This document shows positions 18,102 to 28,561 of a stretch of DNA of 64,000 nucleotides, piece by piece. The notes below the pieces were generated by a model that was not told where the DNA came from, did no database searches, and saw only the letters and a list, made by a program, of their open reading frames with translations. Where the stretch lies: positions 98,648 through 162,647 of the forward strand of contig JALGWI010000002.1 in assembly GCA_025774245.1 (NCBI GenBank), given 5' to 3'. The translations under genes and the position numbers were made by a program. Each line of letters opens with the position of its first letter. Positions within the stretch are counted from its first letter, which is position 1. Source of the stretch: a bacterium. Its GTDB lineage: Bacteria > Joyebacterota > Joyebacteria > Joyebacterales > Joyebacteraceae.

Positions 18102-21100
18102 TCAGCGGACGCTCCGCCGGAGGAACCTCTCCCCCCTCTCGAACTGGATCTCCGGAAGCTCCTTGACGTTGATCTGGAAGTACATCTGCCACTCGCCCTC
18201 GTAGTAGCGGCTCGTGAACTGGGCCTCCCAGCAGTGCATGTCCCGGTAGATCGTGTACTCCTGGCTCGAGACCTCCTGTTCGGCGAGATCGTAGTGGATG
18301 CCGTAGTTCAGTCGCCAGTTGTCGGTCAGCGAGAAGGCGAACGAGCCCTCGGTCCAGTAGCTGGCCGTCTCCGAGTTGGCGCCGCGGGAGTACCGGAACG
18401 TGACCGAGGCGTCCCAGGGACGGGCCGCGAGCCGGGACGACGCGTCCCTCATCGCGAACTCGCGCCTGATCTCGTCCGCCGGCGAACGCCCGTACTCCAC
18501 GGGCGGCTCCGTCCCGATCTCGCCGAGCATCAGCGGCGGCCTCCCTCGCAGATTGAAGGTGGACGTCAGGCTCGAGCTCTGGAGGTCCCATCCGTACGGG
18601 TCGTGGCGCGTGGCCCACCGGAACGAGAACGGGAGGCCGGGCCTGAACTCCAGGCCGCTCACGAGGTCCGACCAGGGCTCCTCCTCTTCGATGAAGTTGT
18701 ACGAGCTCGCGAAGGAGAGCCTGAGCAGGTTGTCGATCTTGCTGATCTTCCCTTCCCTGAGCAGCTTGGCCTGGAGCTTGTTGACCAGGGACAGGTTCAG
18801 GGCCTCCCTCTCCCTCGGGGTGCCGCCGAACCCGCCGAACACGGGGAAGCGGTCGCTGCCGTCCTCGTCGAAGTACTGATCGAAGTCCGGCGTCCACGCG
18901 AACGACGCGGTCGGCTCGATGATGTGGCGGAGGCCCTCGAGCGCCCCCACGCGCGGGAAGAAGGTGCCGTAGATCGACGTCCCCCCGGAGACGGCAGCGC
19001 TGTAGGTGAACCGACTCTGGAACTCGTTGCCCAGCTTGTCGCGGTCGTACAGGTTCTGGAGGAGATCGACGCGTGGCGTGACGTTGAGCCAGCCGAGCAC
19101 GCGGCTCGTGTTCCGTATGCTCGCGCCGATGCCGATGCCCTGGTGGATCTCGGTCTCGTCCTCGACGGTGTCGCGGTCGTTGACCGCCTGCGCCCGCCAG
19201 CTGTACGTCGTCTTCGACAACCAGCCCGCGATGCCCGTGAGGTCCGGCGCCGCGGCGACGATCGGCCGCTGCGACGCCGACACGTTGATCCTCGGAAGCT
19301 CCGAGCGGATGACGTTCGCGTCGAGCTCCTCCCGCCGGTCGAGCGTGACGCCGATCGAGAGGCTGCTCCAGCGCCCGCGCGTCCAGAACTGGGAGTGGAG
19401 GCTCCGGTTGCTGGCGTCCTGGATCGACTGGTTGGAGTCGCTGGCGTAGGTCGCGTCGCTCCGGAAGTCGCCCGACGCGCCGACCGACCAGTTCCTGCCG
19501 ATCTCCTGCTTGTGCCGGATCTTGAGATCCCATCGGCGCCGGTTGTCGATCAGCTCGTCCGCGAACGACGTCTCGACCGAACCCGTGAGACGATAGCGGA
19601 GTTTGTACCGCGCCTCGGCATGGACGATCCACCGCGTCTGGTCGTAGTAGTCCGCCCACGCCGAGAGGTCCCAGTAGTCGCTCGGCGCCCAGAAGTACCC
19701 GAAGTTCTTGATGAAGCGCCCCCGCGTCTCCGAGAACCCGATGTCGAGCCTCGGGATGAGGAAGCCGGAGTGGCGCGTCGTCCTGATCGGGAAGACGAAG
19801 AACGGCAGGGCGAAGACCGGGATCTCACCGACGTAGAGGATGATCGGCTTGGCCACGGCCTTGTCGTCCAGGTAGATCTTCATCTGGTGTGACTTGATCC
19901 GGTAGTGCGGCTCGGCCTCCGAGCAGGTCGTGTAGACGCCTTGCTCCACGAGCAGCGTGCCGTCGGCCTGCCGGATGACGCGGTCGCCGTAGTAGATGCC
20001 CTGCTCGAAGGTCGTCGTGCCTCCGAGCACCGCGCCGGTCTGCTCCTCGAGGTCGTAGCCCAGGCTCTCGCCGACCAGGCGCTGCGAGCCCTCCTGGAGG
20101 TCCGGCGAGCCCCGGGCCGAGAGAACCTGGTCGTCGGGATCGAAGACGATCTCGTCGGCCGTGAGGACGGACTCGTGATACTCGGCCGTTGCGAGGCCGG
20201 TCAGGAGGATCCGGTTCCGTCCGACGTAGTAGTCGATCTGATCGGAGGTGTAGACGACGGAGTCGAGGGCCACGGAGTCCGCGATCGCCGGCTCTCCCAG
20301 GGGCGTCTCCGCGAGCGCGGGGCCTGCGATCGGCGGCCCGGGTCCGAGCGGCTCGGGCGCGGGCGATTCCTCGGCCGGCGCGCCCTCGGTCGGCTCCTCC
20401 GACGGCGTGTCTTCGGGCGGTGGCTCCCCGGTGAACGGGTCCGCCGGGGGTGATTCCGCCGGTGCCGACTCGACCGGCGGCTCGGGTGCTCCCGGCTCCT
20501 CCGACGGCGGCCCCGCCGGCGCCGGTTGCCCCTCTTCGGGGGCCTCGGAGGCGAACACGTAGTAGCCGCTCGCGGCCCCGCGGAAGATCGCTCGATCGAT
20601 CGCGCCGTCTTCGAAGAGGACGTCGATCTGGCGCGCCGAGACCCTGTTCATCTCGCCCGCCGTTCCCACGAAGTGCTCGCTCGTGGCTCTTCCCCGGACG
20701 ACCACGAGGACGGGCTCGCCCTCCTGGAAGTACATCGTCAGCGTGTCCCCGCTGACGGTCCCGCGGTGTGGCTCTTCCTCCGGTTCCTTGGCCTCGACGT
20801 GATAGCTCGTGCCGGCGTTGCCGGTCGCGATGACGCGGGAGACCCGCCCTTCCGACGCGAACACGAGGATGCGCTCGCCGGTCAGGCGGTCGGAGTTCTG
20901 CTCCACGACGGGAGCGCCCTCGAGCGCCATGCGGTCGTCGCCGAAGATCGTGGCCACCCTCGACCGCGTGGACAGCTCGTCCCGCCTGATCTCGGCGTCT
21001 CCGAACGCGATCATCGAGTCGCGGCCCTGGGCGAGCTCGATGACGTCGGCGACGAGCGTGGCGTCCGGCTCGCCCTCCTCCCCGAACGTCGTGATGACCG

Positions 21101-21623
21101 GCCCGTCGTAGGCCCTCGCCTCCTGGCGATCGAAGTCGTAGACGAGGCGCCCCGAGGTGAGACGGAACGAGCCCTCGTGGTCGACGGCCACGACGTCTCC
21201 GGTGCAGATCGCGACGTTCTCGCGCCGCAGGAGCTCGATCCTGCGCGCCTCGGTCACTCCCGACGTGTCAGCGTAGGAAGCGTTGCCGGTGAGGACGACG
21301 ATGTCGGTGTCGCGGTAGTACGTCAGGGTGTCGCAGACGATCGTCCGCGGCCCGTCGACCCCGTGGACGTCGCCGAAGATCACGGCGTAGCCTTGGGCCT
21401 CCCGGTAGACGCCGCGCTCTCCCATGAGCCGGGCCGCGCCCCGCTCGATCGTCACGTTGCCGTCGAGGAAGACGACCCTGCCTTCCGGGAGTTCGCTGCC
21501 TTCGACCTGGTCTGCGGAGATGACGAACCCGGAGGGATCGTCGAGCGGTTCGACCTGCCCGCGCGCCGTGGCCGCGGGAAGGGCAATGCAGAGGAGGATG
21601 AGCAGTGTGCCGACCGATTTCAC
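18102..21623 (-). CDS. lptD: LPS-assembly protein LptD-like outer membrane protein
   Basis: A 1173-residue outer membrane protein with a signal peptide (cleavage near ATARG-Q). Residues about 30-350 are OstA/LptA-like beta-jellyroll repeats. A 90-residue Pro/Glu/Ala-rich linker (about 360-450) interrupts them before a second jellyroll block (455-590), and the beta-barrel follows from about 595. LptD markers include VEQGVYTTCSEAEPHYRI and IPVFALPFFVFPIRTTRHSGFLIP. It would insert lipopolysaccharide into the outer leaflet. It is longer than the roughly 780-residue Escherichia coli form. The start is GTG with a weak ribosome site. It follows the ROK kinase by 55 bases, probably as the end of that operon. 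Confidence 0.9.
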   Translation of the reverse strand: MKSVGTLLILLCIALPAATARGQVEPLDDPSGFVISADQVEGSELPEGRVVFLDGNVTIERGAARLMGERGVYREAQGYAVIFGDVHGVDGPRTIVCDTLTYYRDTDIVVLTGNASYADTSGVTEARRIELLRRENVAICTGDVVAVDHEGSFRLTSGRLVYDFDRQEARAYDGPVITTFGEEGEPDATLVADVIELAQGRDSMIAFGDAEIRRDELSTRSRVATIFGDDRMALEGAPVVEQNSDRLTGERILVFASEGRVSRVIATGNAGTSYHVEAKEPEEEPHRGTVSGDTLTMYFQEGEPVLVVVRGRATSEHFVGTAGEMNRVSARQIDVLFEDGAIDRAIFRGAASGYYVFASEAPEEGQPAPAGPPSEEPGAPEPPVESAPAESPPADPFTGEPPPEDTPSEEPTEGAPAEESPAPEPLGPGPPIAGPALAETPLGEPAIADSVALDSVVYTSDQIDYYVGRNRILLTGLATAEYHESVLTADEIVFDPDDQVLSARGSPDLQEGSQRLVGESLGYDLEEQTGAVLGGTTTFEQGIYYGDRVIRQADGTLLVEQGVYTTCSEAEPHYRIKSHQMKIYLDDKAVAKPIILYVGEIPVFALPFFVFPIRTTRHSGFLIPRLDIGFSETRGRFIKNFGYFWAPSDYWDLSAWADYYDQTRWIVHAEARYKLRYRLTGSVETSFADELIDNRRRWDLKIRHKQEIGRNWSVGASGDFRSDATYASDSNQSIQDASNRSLHSQFWTRGRWSSLSIGVTLDRREELDANVIRSELPRINVSASQRPIVAAAPDLTGIAGWLSKTTYSWRAQAVNDRDTVEDETEIHQGIGIGASIRNTSRVLGWLNVTPRVDLLQNLYDRDKLGNEFQSRFTYSAAVSGGTSIYGTFFPRVGALEGLRHIIEPTASFAWTPDFDQYFDEDGSDRFPVFGGFGGTPREREALNLSLVNKLQAKLLREGKISKIDNLLRLSFASSYNFIEEEEPWSDLVSGLEFRPGLPFSFRWATRHDPYGWDLQSSSLTSTFNLRGRPPLMLGEIGTEPPVEYGRSPADEIRREFAMRDASSRLAARPWDASVTFRYSRGANSETASYWTEGSFAFSLTDNWRLNYGIHYDLAEQEVSSQEYTIYRDMHCWEAQFTSRYYEGEWQMYFQINVKELPEIQFERGERFLRRSVR

Positions 21624-21678
21624 GGACTCAGGCCTCGCGTGATGAACGGGAGTTCGTCGAGAGAGGGAAACCCGCCCG

Positions 21679-22632
21679 TCAGGCCGCGTCGAGTTCGTCC
21701 CGGGCGAGCAGGGCGGCTCCGACCATCCCGGCCAGCTCGCCCAGCTCGGCGAACGTCACGCGGGGCAGGTTCGGGCCCCTTCCGCACGCCCGCGCCGCCA
21801 TCTCCTCCCGGGCGGGCGCGAGGAGCGGCTCGCCGACGGCGGCCACACCGCCGCCGACCACGATGACGTCCGGGTCGAGGACCTGGATCAGATTCGCCAG
21901 GCCCGCGCCGAGGACGCGTCCCGTCTCGGCCACGACCTTCCCGGCGACCGCGTCGCCGCGGCCGGCCGCGTCGCCGACGTCCTTCGCCGTCAGCGTCCGC
22001 TCGCGCGCGACGTCGGCGAGCGAGGTCCGGGCGCCTTCCTCGATCGCCTCGTTCGCCCTCGCCACGAGAGACCGCGCGTTGACAAGTCCCTCGAGGCACC
22101 CGCTCCCCCCGCACGCGCACGCCGCCCCGTCGATGTCGATCACCGCGTGTCCGATCTCCCCGGCGAAACCGTGCGCACCGCGGTAGACGCGCCCGTCGAT
22201 CACGATCCCTCCCCCGACACCGGTTCCCAACGTGATCACTACGGCGCTCCTCGCGCCTCGCGCGGCGCCGAGCACGTACTCCGCGTAGGCGGCGGCGTTC
22301 GCGTCGTTGTCGACGAGCGTCCGGAGGCCGAGCGCGGCCGAGAGCATGGCCTTGAGTTCGACGTCGTGCCAGGTGGGAAGATTCGGCGAGCGCAGGACCG
22401 TTCCGCGGTGTCCGTCGACGAGACCGGCGCAACCGGTGCCGCAGCGTGTGGGAGCGGCCTCGGGGTGGGCGCCCGTGAGTTCCCCGGCGAGACGCGCCGC
22501 CAGCGACACCGCCTCGTCGGGCTCGCCGCCCGACCAGCCGCGCATCGACGACGCGACGACCGTGCCGTCCCCGGAGACGAGGCCGGCCTTGACGTTGGTC
22601 CCGCCTATGTCGACACCGAGGAGGAGTTCCAA
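21679..22632 (-). CDS. ROK family sugar kinase (glucokinase-like)
   Basis: A 317-residue ROK kinase that would phosphorylate glucose or a related hexose. The ATP loop is LLGVDIGGTNVKAGLV (4-19). VDNDANAAAYAEY holds the catalytic Asp, TLGTGVGGGIV is the second phosphate loop, FAGEIGH holds the sugar-binding Glu and His, and the zinc site CACGGSGCLEG is complete. The start is TTG, two codons before the conserved strand, with a poor ribosome site. It begins 6 bases after the stop of a sugar-type ABC ATPase, so translation is probably coupled and the two act in sugar use. Confidence 0.9.
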   Translation of the reverse strand: MELLLGVDIGGTNVKAGLVSGDGTVVASSMRGWSGGEPDEAVSLAARLAGELTGAHPEAAPTRCGTGCAGLVDGHRGTVLRSPNLPTWHDVELKAMLSAALGLRTLVDNDANAAAYAEYVLGAARGARSAVVITLGTGVGGGIVIDGRVYRGAHGFAGEIGHAVIDIDGAACACGGSGCLEGLVNARSLVARANEAIEEGARTSLADVARERTLTAKDVGDAAGRGDAVAGKVVAETGRVLGAGLANLIQVLDPDVIVVGGGVAAVGEPLLAPAREEMAARACGRGPNLPRVTFAELGELAGMVGAALLARDELDAA

Positions 22633-22638
22633 AGCGGC

Positions 22639-23757
<1,119 letters not shown>

Positions 23758-23774
23758 CTGAACCTCCCGATCAC

Positions 23775-25091
23775 CTAGGGTCGCAGAAGCTGCCCGACGC
23801 CGAGGCTCGTCATGACGTCCCCGACAGTGTAGTGGGAACCCGTGACCAAGACAAGATCTGCTTCGCCCGCCTCGGACAGCGCGCTCTCGATCGCGGCTCC
23901 GGCGCTCGGGACGACGCGATTCGCGAGTCCGAGGTCGGCCGCGATCGCCGAGAGCTCCTCGGGATCGGCCGCGCGGTCGCTCGCCGGGCGCGTCATGATG
24001 GCGACGTCGGTGTGCTCTGCGAACTCGGCGATGAAGCCGCGCGCGTCCTTGTCCCCCATGATACCGAGGACGACGATCAGCCGTTCGTAGTCGAAGACCT
24101 CGTCGATCGCGGCGACGAGGGCCCTCGCGCCGTCCGGGTTGTGCGCCACGTCGGCGACGACCGTCGGCCTTCGATCGATGATCTGCATGCGTCCGATGCA
24201 GCAGGCCTCCGAGAGCCCGCGTCGGATCGCCGCGTCGTCGATCTCGATCAGCGCGAGGCGCTCGAGTTCGTGCATGCTCACGAGCGCGGTCACCGCGTTC
24301 TCGGCCTGGTGCCGCCCGAGCATCGAGATCGAGAGACGCTCGTAGGCGTCCATGCGATACGCCAGATCGAACGTGCTCCCCGTCGACGTGATGGAGAGGT
24401 TCGACACCTTGGCGTCGGCCGTCACGGGGACGAACCGCGCCTTCTTCGCCGCCGCCGCCCCGCGGATCACCTCGAGCGCGACCCCGTCCGAACCGCACAC
24501 GACGACGCCGTCCTCGCGGATGATGCCGGCCTTCTCGGCCGCGATCTCCGCCACGTCGCTGCCCAGGACCTCCGCGTGGTCGACCGCGACCCTGGTGATG
24601 ACGGAGAGGACCGAGTCGAGCGCGTTCGTCGCGTCGAGCCTGCCGCCGAGGCCGACCTCGGCCACGACGAGCGAGACGCCTTCCTCGGCGAAGTGGAGCG
24701 CGGCAGCCGCGGTCGCGATCTCGAAGAAGGTCGCGTCGATCTCGTCGGCGCCGGGCTTGATCCTCTCGACGAGCTCGACGACGCGGTCGGGCCCGATCGC
24801 TTTCCCGTTCACCGTGACCCGCTCGGTGAAATCGAGAACGTGAGGCGACGTGTAGAGGCCGGTCGCGATGCCGTGCTCGCTGAGCATCGACGCGATCATG
24901 CAGGACGTCGAGCCCTTGCCGTTGGTGCCGCCGACGTGGACGATCCTGAACTTCTGCTGGGGTTCGCCGACGCAGCCCAGGAGCCAGTCGACCCGGTCGA
25001 GCCCCGGCTTCATGACGAACCTGTGCCGGGCGAAGAGCCAGTCGAGACACGACTGGTACGAATCAAAGACCCTGTCTCCGTGCTTGGCCAA
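23775..25091 (-). CDS. folC: bifunctional folylpolyglutamate synthase / dihydrofolate synthase
   Basis: A 438-residue Mur-ligase-fold enzyme that adds glutamate to folates. It has the P-loop VGGTNGKGSTSCMIASML (about 52-69), TSPHVLDFTERV, VAEVGLGGRLDATNAL, DHAEVLGS with the metal His, EKAGII and VADVAHNPDGARAL. The start is TTG with GGAGG six bases upstream, 29 bases inside the end of accD. The accD-folC order is common in bacteria. The final LVTGSHYTVGDVMTSLG matches the usual C-terminal GS-x-x-x-VG motif. Confidence 0.95.
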   Translation of the reverse strand: MAKHGDRVFDSYQSCLDWLFARHRFVMKPGLDRVDWLLGCVGEPQQKFRIVHVGGTNGKGSTSCMIASMLSEHGIATGLYTSPHVLDFTERVTVNGKAIGPDRVVELVERIKPGADEIDATFFEIATAAAALHFAEEGVSLVVAEVGLGGRLDATNALDSVLSVITRVAVDHAEVLGSDVAEIAAEKAGIIREDGVVVCGSDGVALEVIRGAAAAKKARFVPVTADAKVSNLSITSTGSTFDLAYRMDAYERLSISMLGRHQAENAVTALVSMHELERLALIEIDDAAIRRGLSEACCIGRMQIIDRRPTVVADVAHNPDGARALVAAIDEVFDYERLIVVLGIMGDKDARGFIAEFAEHTDVAIMTRPASDRAADPEELSAIAADLGLANRVVPSAGAAIESALSEAGEADLVLVTGSHYTVGDVMTSLGVGQLLRP

Positions 25092-25962
25092 GCGTGTCCT
25101 CCGAGCGGTCGCGGTCGTCGCTGAAGAAATCGAGCACCTTGACGACGGCGCTCTTCAGTTCCTTGCGGTGCACCACCATGTCGATCATCCCGTGCTCCAT
25201 CAGAAACTCCGCGCGCTGGAAGCCCTCGGGAAGTTCCTCCCTGATCGTCTGCTGGATGACCCTCGGACCGGCGAAGCCGATGAGCGCGCCGGGCTCGGCG
25301 ATGATGACGTCGCCCAGGGACGCGAAGCTCGCGGTGACGCCGCCGGTGGTCGGGTGGGCCTGGATGGCGATGTGCAGGAGGCCCGCGTCGTGCAGCCTCG
25401 CCAGCATGGCGCTCGTCTTCGCCATCTGCATGAGGGAGAGGATCCCCTCCTGCATGCGGGCGCCGCCCGTGCTCGACAGCGTGATGAGCGGGACGTGCTC
25501 CTCGATCGCCATCCGGGTCAGCCGGGCGATCTTCTCGCCCATCACGGATCCCATGCTGCCGCCGAGGAAGTTGAAGTCGAGGATCGCCATCATCGCCAGG
25601 CGGCCGCCCAGCCTCGCGCTCCCCGTGAGGACAGCGGAGTTCCTTCCCGTCTTCTTCCTGGCCGCCTCGAGGCGATCCGTGTACTTCTTCGAGTCGACGA
25701 AGCCGAGGGGGTCGATCGACTCGAGGCCGGTGAGCAGTTCGACGAAGCTGCCCTCGTCGGTGAGGATGTCACGGTACTTGTCGGCCGTGATCCTGAAGTG
25801 GGACCCGCACTTGCTGCAGGTCCAGAGGTTCCTCTCGAGCTCCTTGTGGTAAACGATCTCCCCGCAGCCCTCGCACTTCCTCCAGAGGCCGTCGGGCATG
25901 TCGCGCTTCTTCGCGTCCTTGATGCCCGGCTTCCGTCTCTTGAGCCACGATACCTGGTCCAT
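25063..25962 (-). CDS. accD: acetyl-CoA carboxylase carboxyltransferase subunit beta
   Basis: A 299-residue beta subunit of the carboxyltransferase that moves CO2 from biotin to acetyl-CoA for fatty acid synthesis. The N-terminal four-cysteine zinc ribbon is present (CEGC ... CSKC, about 30-52). It is followed by the crotonase core with ITLSSTGGARMQEGILSLMQ, HPTTGGVTASFASLGD and GFAGPRVIQQTI. The ATG at 25962 follows GGGGGGAT and gives the normal length; the longer frame to 26064 adds an unlike Arg/Thr-rich stretch. It lies about 100 bases after punA. Confidence 0.95.
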   Translation of the reverse strand: MDQVSWLKRRKPGIKDAKKRDMPDGLWRKCEGCGEIVYHKELERNLWTCSKCGSHFRITADKYRDILTDEGSFVELLTGLESIDPLGFVDSKKYTDRLEAARKKTGRNSAVLTGSARLGGRLAMMAILDFNFLGGSMGSVMGEKIARLTRMAIEEHVPLITLSSTGGARMQEGILSLMQMAKTSAMLARLHDAGLLHIAIQAHPTTGGVTASFASLGDVIIAEPGALIGFAGPRVIQQTIREELPEGFQRAEFLMEHGMIDMVVHRKELKSAVVKVLDFFSDDRDRSEDTLGQARRQGL

Positions 25963-26063
25963 GTGCGATCCCCCCGTGAGAGGGTGTCCGGTGCCTGTGT
26001 CGGGTGTCCGATGTGCCGTTGTCCGTGCGCGGCGCGTCGCGAGCGACTCCGCCGCGTCCCGCA

Positions 26064-26888
26064 TTATAACGCCTGAGCGACCCCGGAGACGAGAGAAAGG
26101 AGCGTCGTTCCGCCCTCGCGCCCGGCCTCGAGGACCTCCTTGTGGGTGGTCACCTCGAAGCGCCCGGGGAGCGGCACGTTGGTGATGAGCGCGACGCCGA
26201 GGACCTCGAGGCCCGCCCGGACGGCCTCCTGGACCTCGGAGACGGTCGACATCCCGACGGCCGAGGCGCCGATCGACCGGGCCAGGACGATCTCGGCCGG
26301 CGTCTCGTAGGTCGGGCCGATCTGGCCCAGGTAGACGCCCTCCCGAAGCGGGATGCGGAGCTCGGCTGCCTTCTCCCGCGCGAGCCCGACCAGCCCGTCC
26401 GAGTAGGCCGCCCCCATGCGGACGGTTCCGCCCGGGAGTCGCCGAGGGCCCGAAACCAGCGAGATCTGGTCGCGTATCAGCATGAGGTCGCCGACGTCGA
26501 ACCCGGGGTCGATTCCCCCCGACGCGTTCGTGACGACGAGCTCCCGGACGCCGAGGAGGGCGGCGAGCCGGACGGCGAACGTGACGTCGGGCGGCGGACG
26601 GCCCTCGTAGTGGTGCACGCGGCCCGAGAAGACGACGGCGCGCTTCCCGCCGACGTCGCCGACCATGACGGCTCCCCGGTGCCCGCTGACGCCCGTGTCC
26701 GTCATGCCGGGGATCTCGGAGTACGGCACGACGAGCGGATCCCCGACGCCGTCCGCAAACGTCGAGAGCCCGGAACCGAGGACGACGGCGATGCGCGGCT
26801 CTCCGACGCCCGCACTGCGGAGCGCCTCAGCGGCCGCGTCGATCTCGTCGGTCCTCCTCTTCCTCGCTCCCGGCCGTCGCGCCTTCAT
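26064..26888 (-). CDS. punA: purine nucleoside phosphorylase (trimeric PNP)
   Basis: A 274-residue trimeric purine nucleoside phosphorylase, which splits inosine and guanosine with phosphate for purine salvage. Visible are the phosphate loop VVLGSGLSTFAD, VSGHRGAVMVGD, SGRVHHYEGRPPPDV, VTNASGGIDPGF, the purine-site YLGQIGPTYETPAEI and AVGMSTVSEVQEA. The usual Asn of the base pocket is in ALITNVPLPG. The ATG at 26888 overlaps the rimI stop by 4 bp. Confidence 0.93.
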   Translation of the reverse strand: MKARRPGARKRRTDEIDAAAEALRSAGVGEPRIAVVLGSGLSTFADGVGDPLVVPYSEIPGMTDTGVSGHRGAVMVGDVGGKRAVVFSGRVHHYEGRPPPDVTFAVRLAALLGVRELVVTNASGGIDPGFDVGDLMLIRDQISLVSGPRRLPGGTVRMGAAYSDGLVGLAREKAAELRIPLREGVYLGQIGPTYETPAEIVLARSIGASAVGMSTVSEVQEAVRAGLEVLGVALITNVPLPGRFEVTTHKEVLEAGREGGTTLLSLVSGVAQAL

Positions 26889-27355
26889 CCCTGATCCTCC
26901 GCCGACAGCTCCCTCATCATCACGAGCGCGTCCTCGCCCGTGTCGGGATAGTAGCGCTTCTGCATCGCCACTCCACGGAAGGAGAACTTCTCGTAGAGCG
27001 CGATCGCGTTCTCGTTCGAGACCCGCACCTCGAGCGTGGCGTAATCGAGATCCCGCTCCGTCGCGCCGTCGAGCGCGGAGCGCAGGAGCTCCGTCGCCAC
27101 GCCCGTCGACCGTTCGCTCGGAATCACGGCGAGGTTTCCGATGTGCAGCTCGTCGCTCACGATCCACGCGATCAGGTACGCGACGAGCAGATCGCCCTTC
27201 TCAGCGACCCATGCCAGGCAGTCCGGGTTCTTCCCGACCTCCTCGTCGAACGTGGCCCGAGGCCACGGCATCGGGAAGACGACATCCTCGATCTCGCAGA
27301 CGCGGTCGAGGTCGCCCGAGGTCATGTCTCGGATGAGGAGTGTCGGGCTCACCAT
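26885..27355 (-). CDS. rimI: ribosomal protein alanine N-acetyltransferase RimI-like
   Basis: A 156-residue GNAT acetyltransferase. The acetyl-CoA region reads LHIGNLAVIPSERSTGVATELL (Q/R-x-x-G-x-G/A type), followed by TLEVRVSNENAIALYEKFSF and the C-terminal RYYPDTGEDALVMM, all typical of RimI. RimI acetylates the N-terminus of ribosomal protein S18 and is often encoded beside tsaB, as here (18 bases downstream of tsaB). Activity on other proteins cannot be excluded. Confidence 0.9.
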   Translation of the reverse strand: MVSPTLLIRDMTSGDLDRVCEIEDVVFPMPWPRATFDEEVGKNPDCLAWVAEKGDLLVAYLIAWIVSDELHIGNLAVIPSERSTGVATELLRSALDGATERDLDYATLEVRVSNENAIALYEKFSFRGVAMQKRYYPDTGEDALVMMRELSAEDQG

Positions 27356-27373
27356 CTTCGCTGCCCCCGTGGG

Positions 27374-28042
27374 CTAGAGACCCCTGAGATAGACGGGCTC
27401 GAGCGCATCGAGCGCGCTCCCTTTGAGGCCGGGCGCGGCCTCCGCGATCGCCGCCACCGCGAGGGGGACCGGAGCCGGCACGCCGCCGGGCGGGAAGATC
27501 GCCTTCGCGCCGAGCGCACCCTCGATCACGCGAGCGTACTCCGTCGCTCCGGTGCCGACGAAGAGAATCGGGTCGCCGGCCGCGCTCGTTCCGACCCGAT
27601 CCACCAGCACCTCGGGGGGCAGCGCGGCTTCCGCCAGGAGCTGCCCGTATCCCCCGCTCCCGTGGAAGAGCGCGCCGTAGACCTCGCCCCTGCGGGCGTC
27701 GAGCATCGCACAGACGAGCCCGTCGAACGGCCCTCCGCTCCTGGCGAGAGCCGCGAGCGTCGGAACGGGACAGACCGGGAGCCCCGACGTCAGGGCGAGC
27801 CCCTTCGCCGTCGCGAGGCCGACCCTGAGACCGGTGAACCGCCCGGGTCCGATCGAGACAGCGATCGAGCCGAGCCCCGTAAGCGGCGTGTCGGACCGCT
27901 CGAGCACCGACGAGATCGCCGCCAGGAGCTCGTCCGCGCGGCCGCGTCCCGCCTCGCGGCGCTCCTCGGCGAGGACGCTCCCGTCGCCGACGACGGCAAC
28001 CGTCTCGCTGGGCGTCGAGGTCTCAATCGTGAGGACGCGCAT
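27374..28042 (-). CDS. tsaB: tRNA threonylcarbamoyladenosine biosynthesis protein TsaB
   Basis: A 222-residue ASKHA-fold protein that pairs with TsaD to make the t6A modification on ANN-decoding tRNAs. The opening RVLTIETSTPSETVAVV, then SIAVSIGPGRFTGLRVGLATAKGLA and MLDARRGEVYGALF, are diagnostic. It overlaps the end of tsaE by 20 bases, so the two t6A genes are coupled; tsaD is not in the window. Confidence 0.95.
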   Translation of the reverse strand: MRVLTIETSTPSETVAVVGDGSVLAEERREAGRGRADELLAAISSVLERSDTPLTGLGSIAVSIGPGRFTGLRVGLATAKGLALTSGLPVCPVPTLAALARSGGPFDGLVCAMLDARRGEVYGALFHGSGGYGQLLAEAALPPEVLVDRVGTSAAGDPILFVGTGATEYARVIEGALGAKAIFPPGGVPAPVPLAVAAIAEAAPGLKGSALDALEPVYLRGL

Positions 28043-28553
28043 GCGGATCCCGTTCCTTCCACAGGGCCGCGAGCCGCTCGAGGAGCGAGGTCATGTCCTC
28101 CCCCAGCGCCGTCACGGCCAGCTCGCGCCCGTTCCTTCCTTCGATCGCGATCCGGATCTCGAGCCGCTCAGGCGGCAGGAGCTCCGAGGCGCGGTCGGCC
28201 CACTCGACGAGCGCGACGCCGTCCCCGAAGAAGATCTCGCGATAACCGATCTCGTGAAGCGCGTCGGCGGCGGAGACCCTGTAGAGGTCGACGTGGTAGA
28301 TCGGCGCCCCGGCCCCCTCGTACTCGTTCACGATCACGAACGAGGGGCTCGAGACGTAGCCTTCGTAGCCGAGGCCGGCCGAGACGCCCTGGATCGCGAC
28401 GGTCTTGCCGCTCCCGAGCTCCCCGACGAAGGCGACGAGGCTCCCGGGTCCGAGCAGCGCCCCGAGCGCTCGCCCGAATTCCCTCGTCTCGTCCGCCGAG
28501 GACGTGTGGAAGATCGCGGAGGACGTGTGGAAGCTCTCGGAGCCGGTCTCCAT
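28023..28553 (-). CDS. tsaE: tRNA threonylcarbamoyladenosine biosynthesis ATPase TsaE
   Basis: A 176-residue P-loop ATPase of the t6A complex. The P-loop is FVGELGSGKTVAIQG (about 42-56), followed by SSPSFVIVNEYEG, IYHVDLYRV and the Walker-B-like VALVEWADRASELLP. The first 20 residues contain a duplicated FHTSSA element encoded by a 21-bp tandem repeat (about 28500-28541). The enzyme normally begins near this point, so the duplicated extension is probably dispensable. It follows the PorX-like gene by 8 bases. Confidence 0.94.
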   Translation of the reverse strand: METGSESFHTSSAIFHTSSADETREFGRALGALLGPGSLVAFVGELGSGKTVAIQGVSAGLGYEGYVSSPSFVIVNEYEGAGAPIYHVDLYRVSAADALHEIGYREIFFGDGVALVEWADRASELLPPERLEIRIAIEGRNGRELAVTALGEDMTSLLERLAALWKERDPHARPHD

Positions 28554-28561
28554 GGTTCTCG

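Noticed and set aside
25963-26063. Repeated GGGTGTCCG motif upstream of accD as a regulatory repeat
   Set aside because: Only two short copies in a GC-rich gap, with no promoter nearby; too weak to call.
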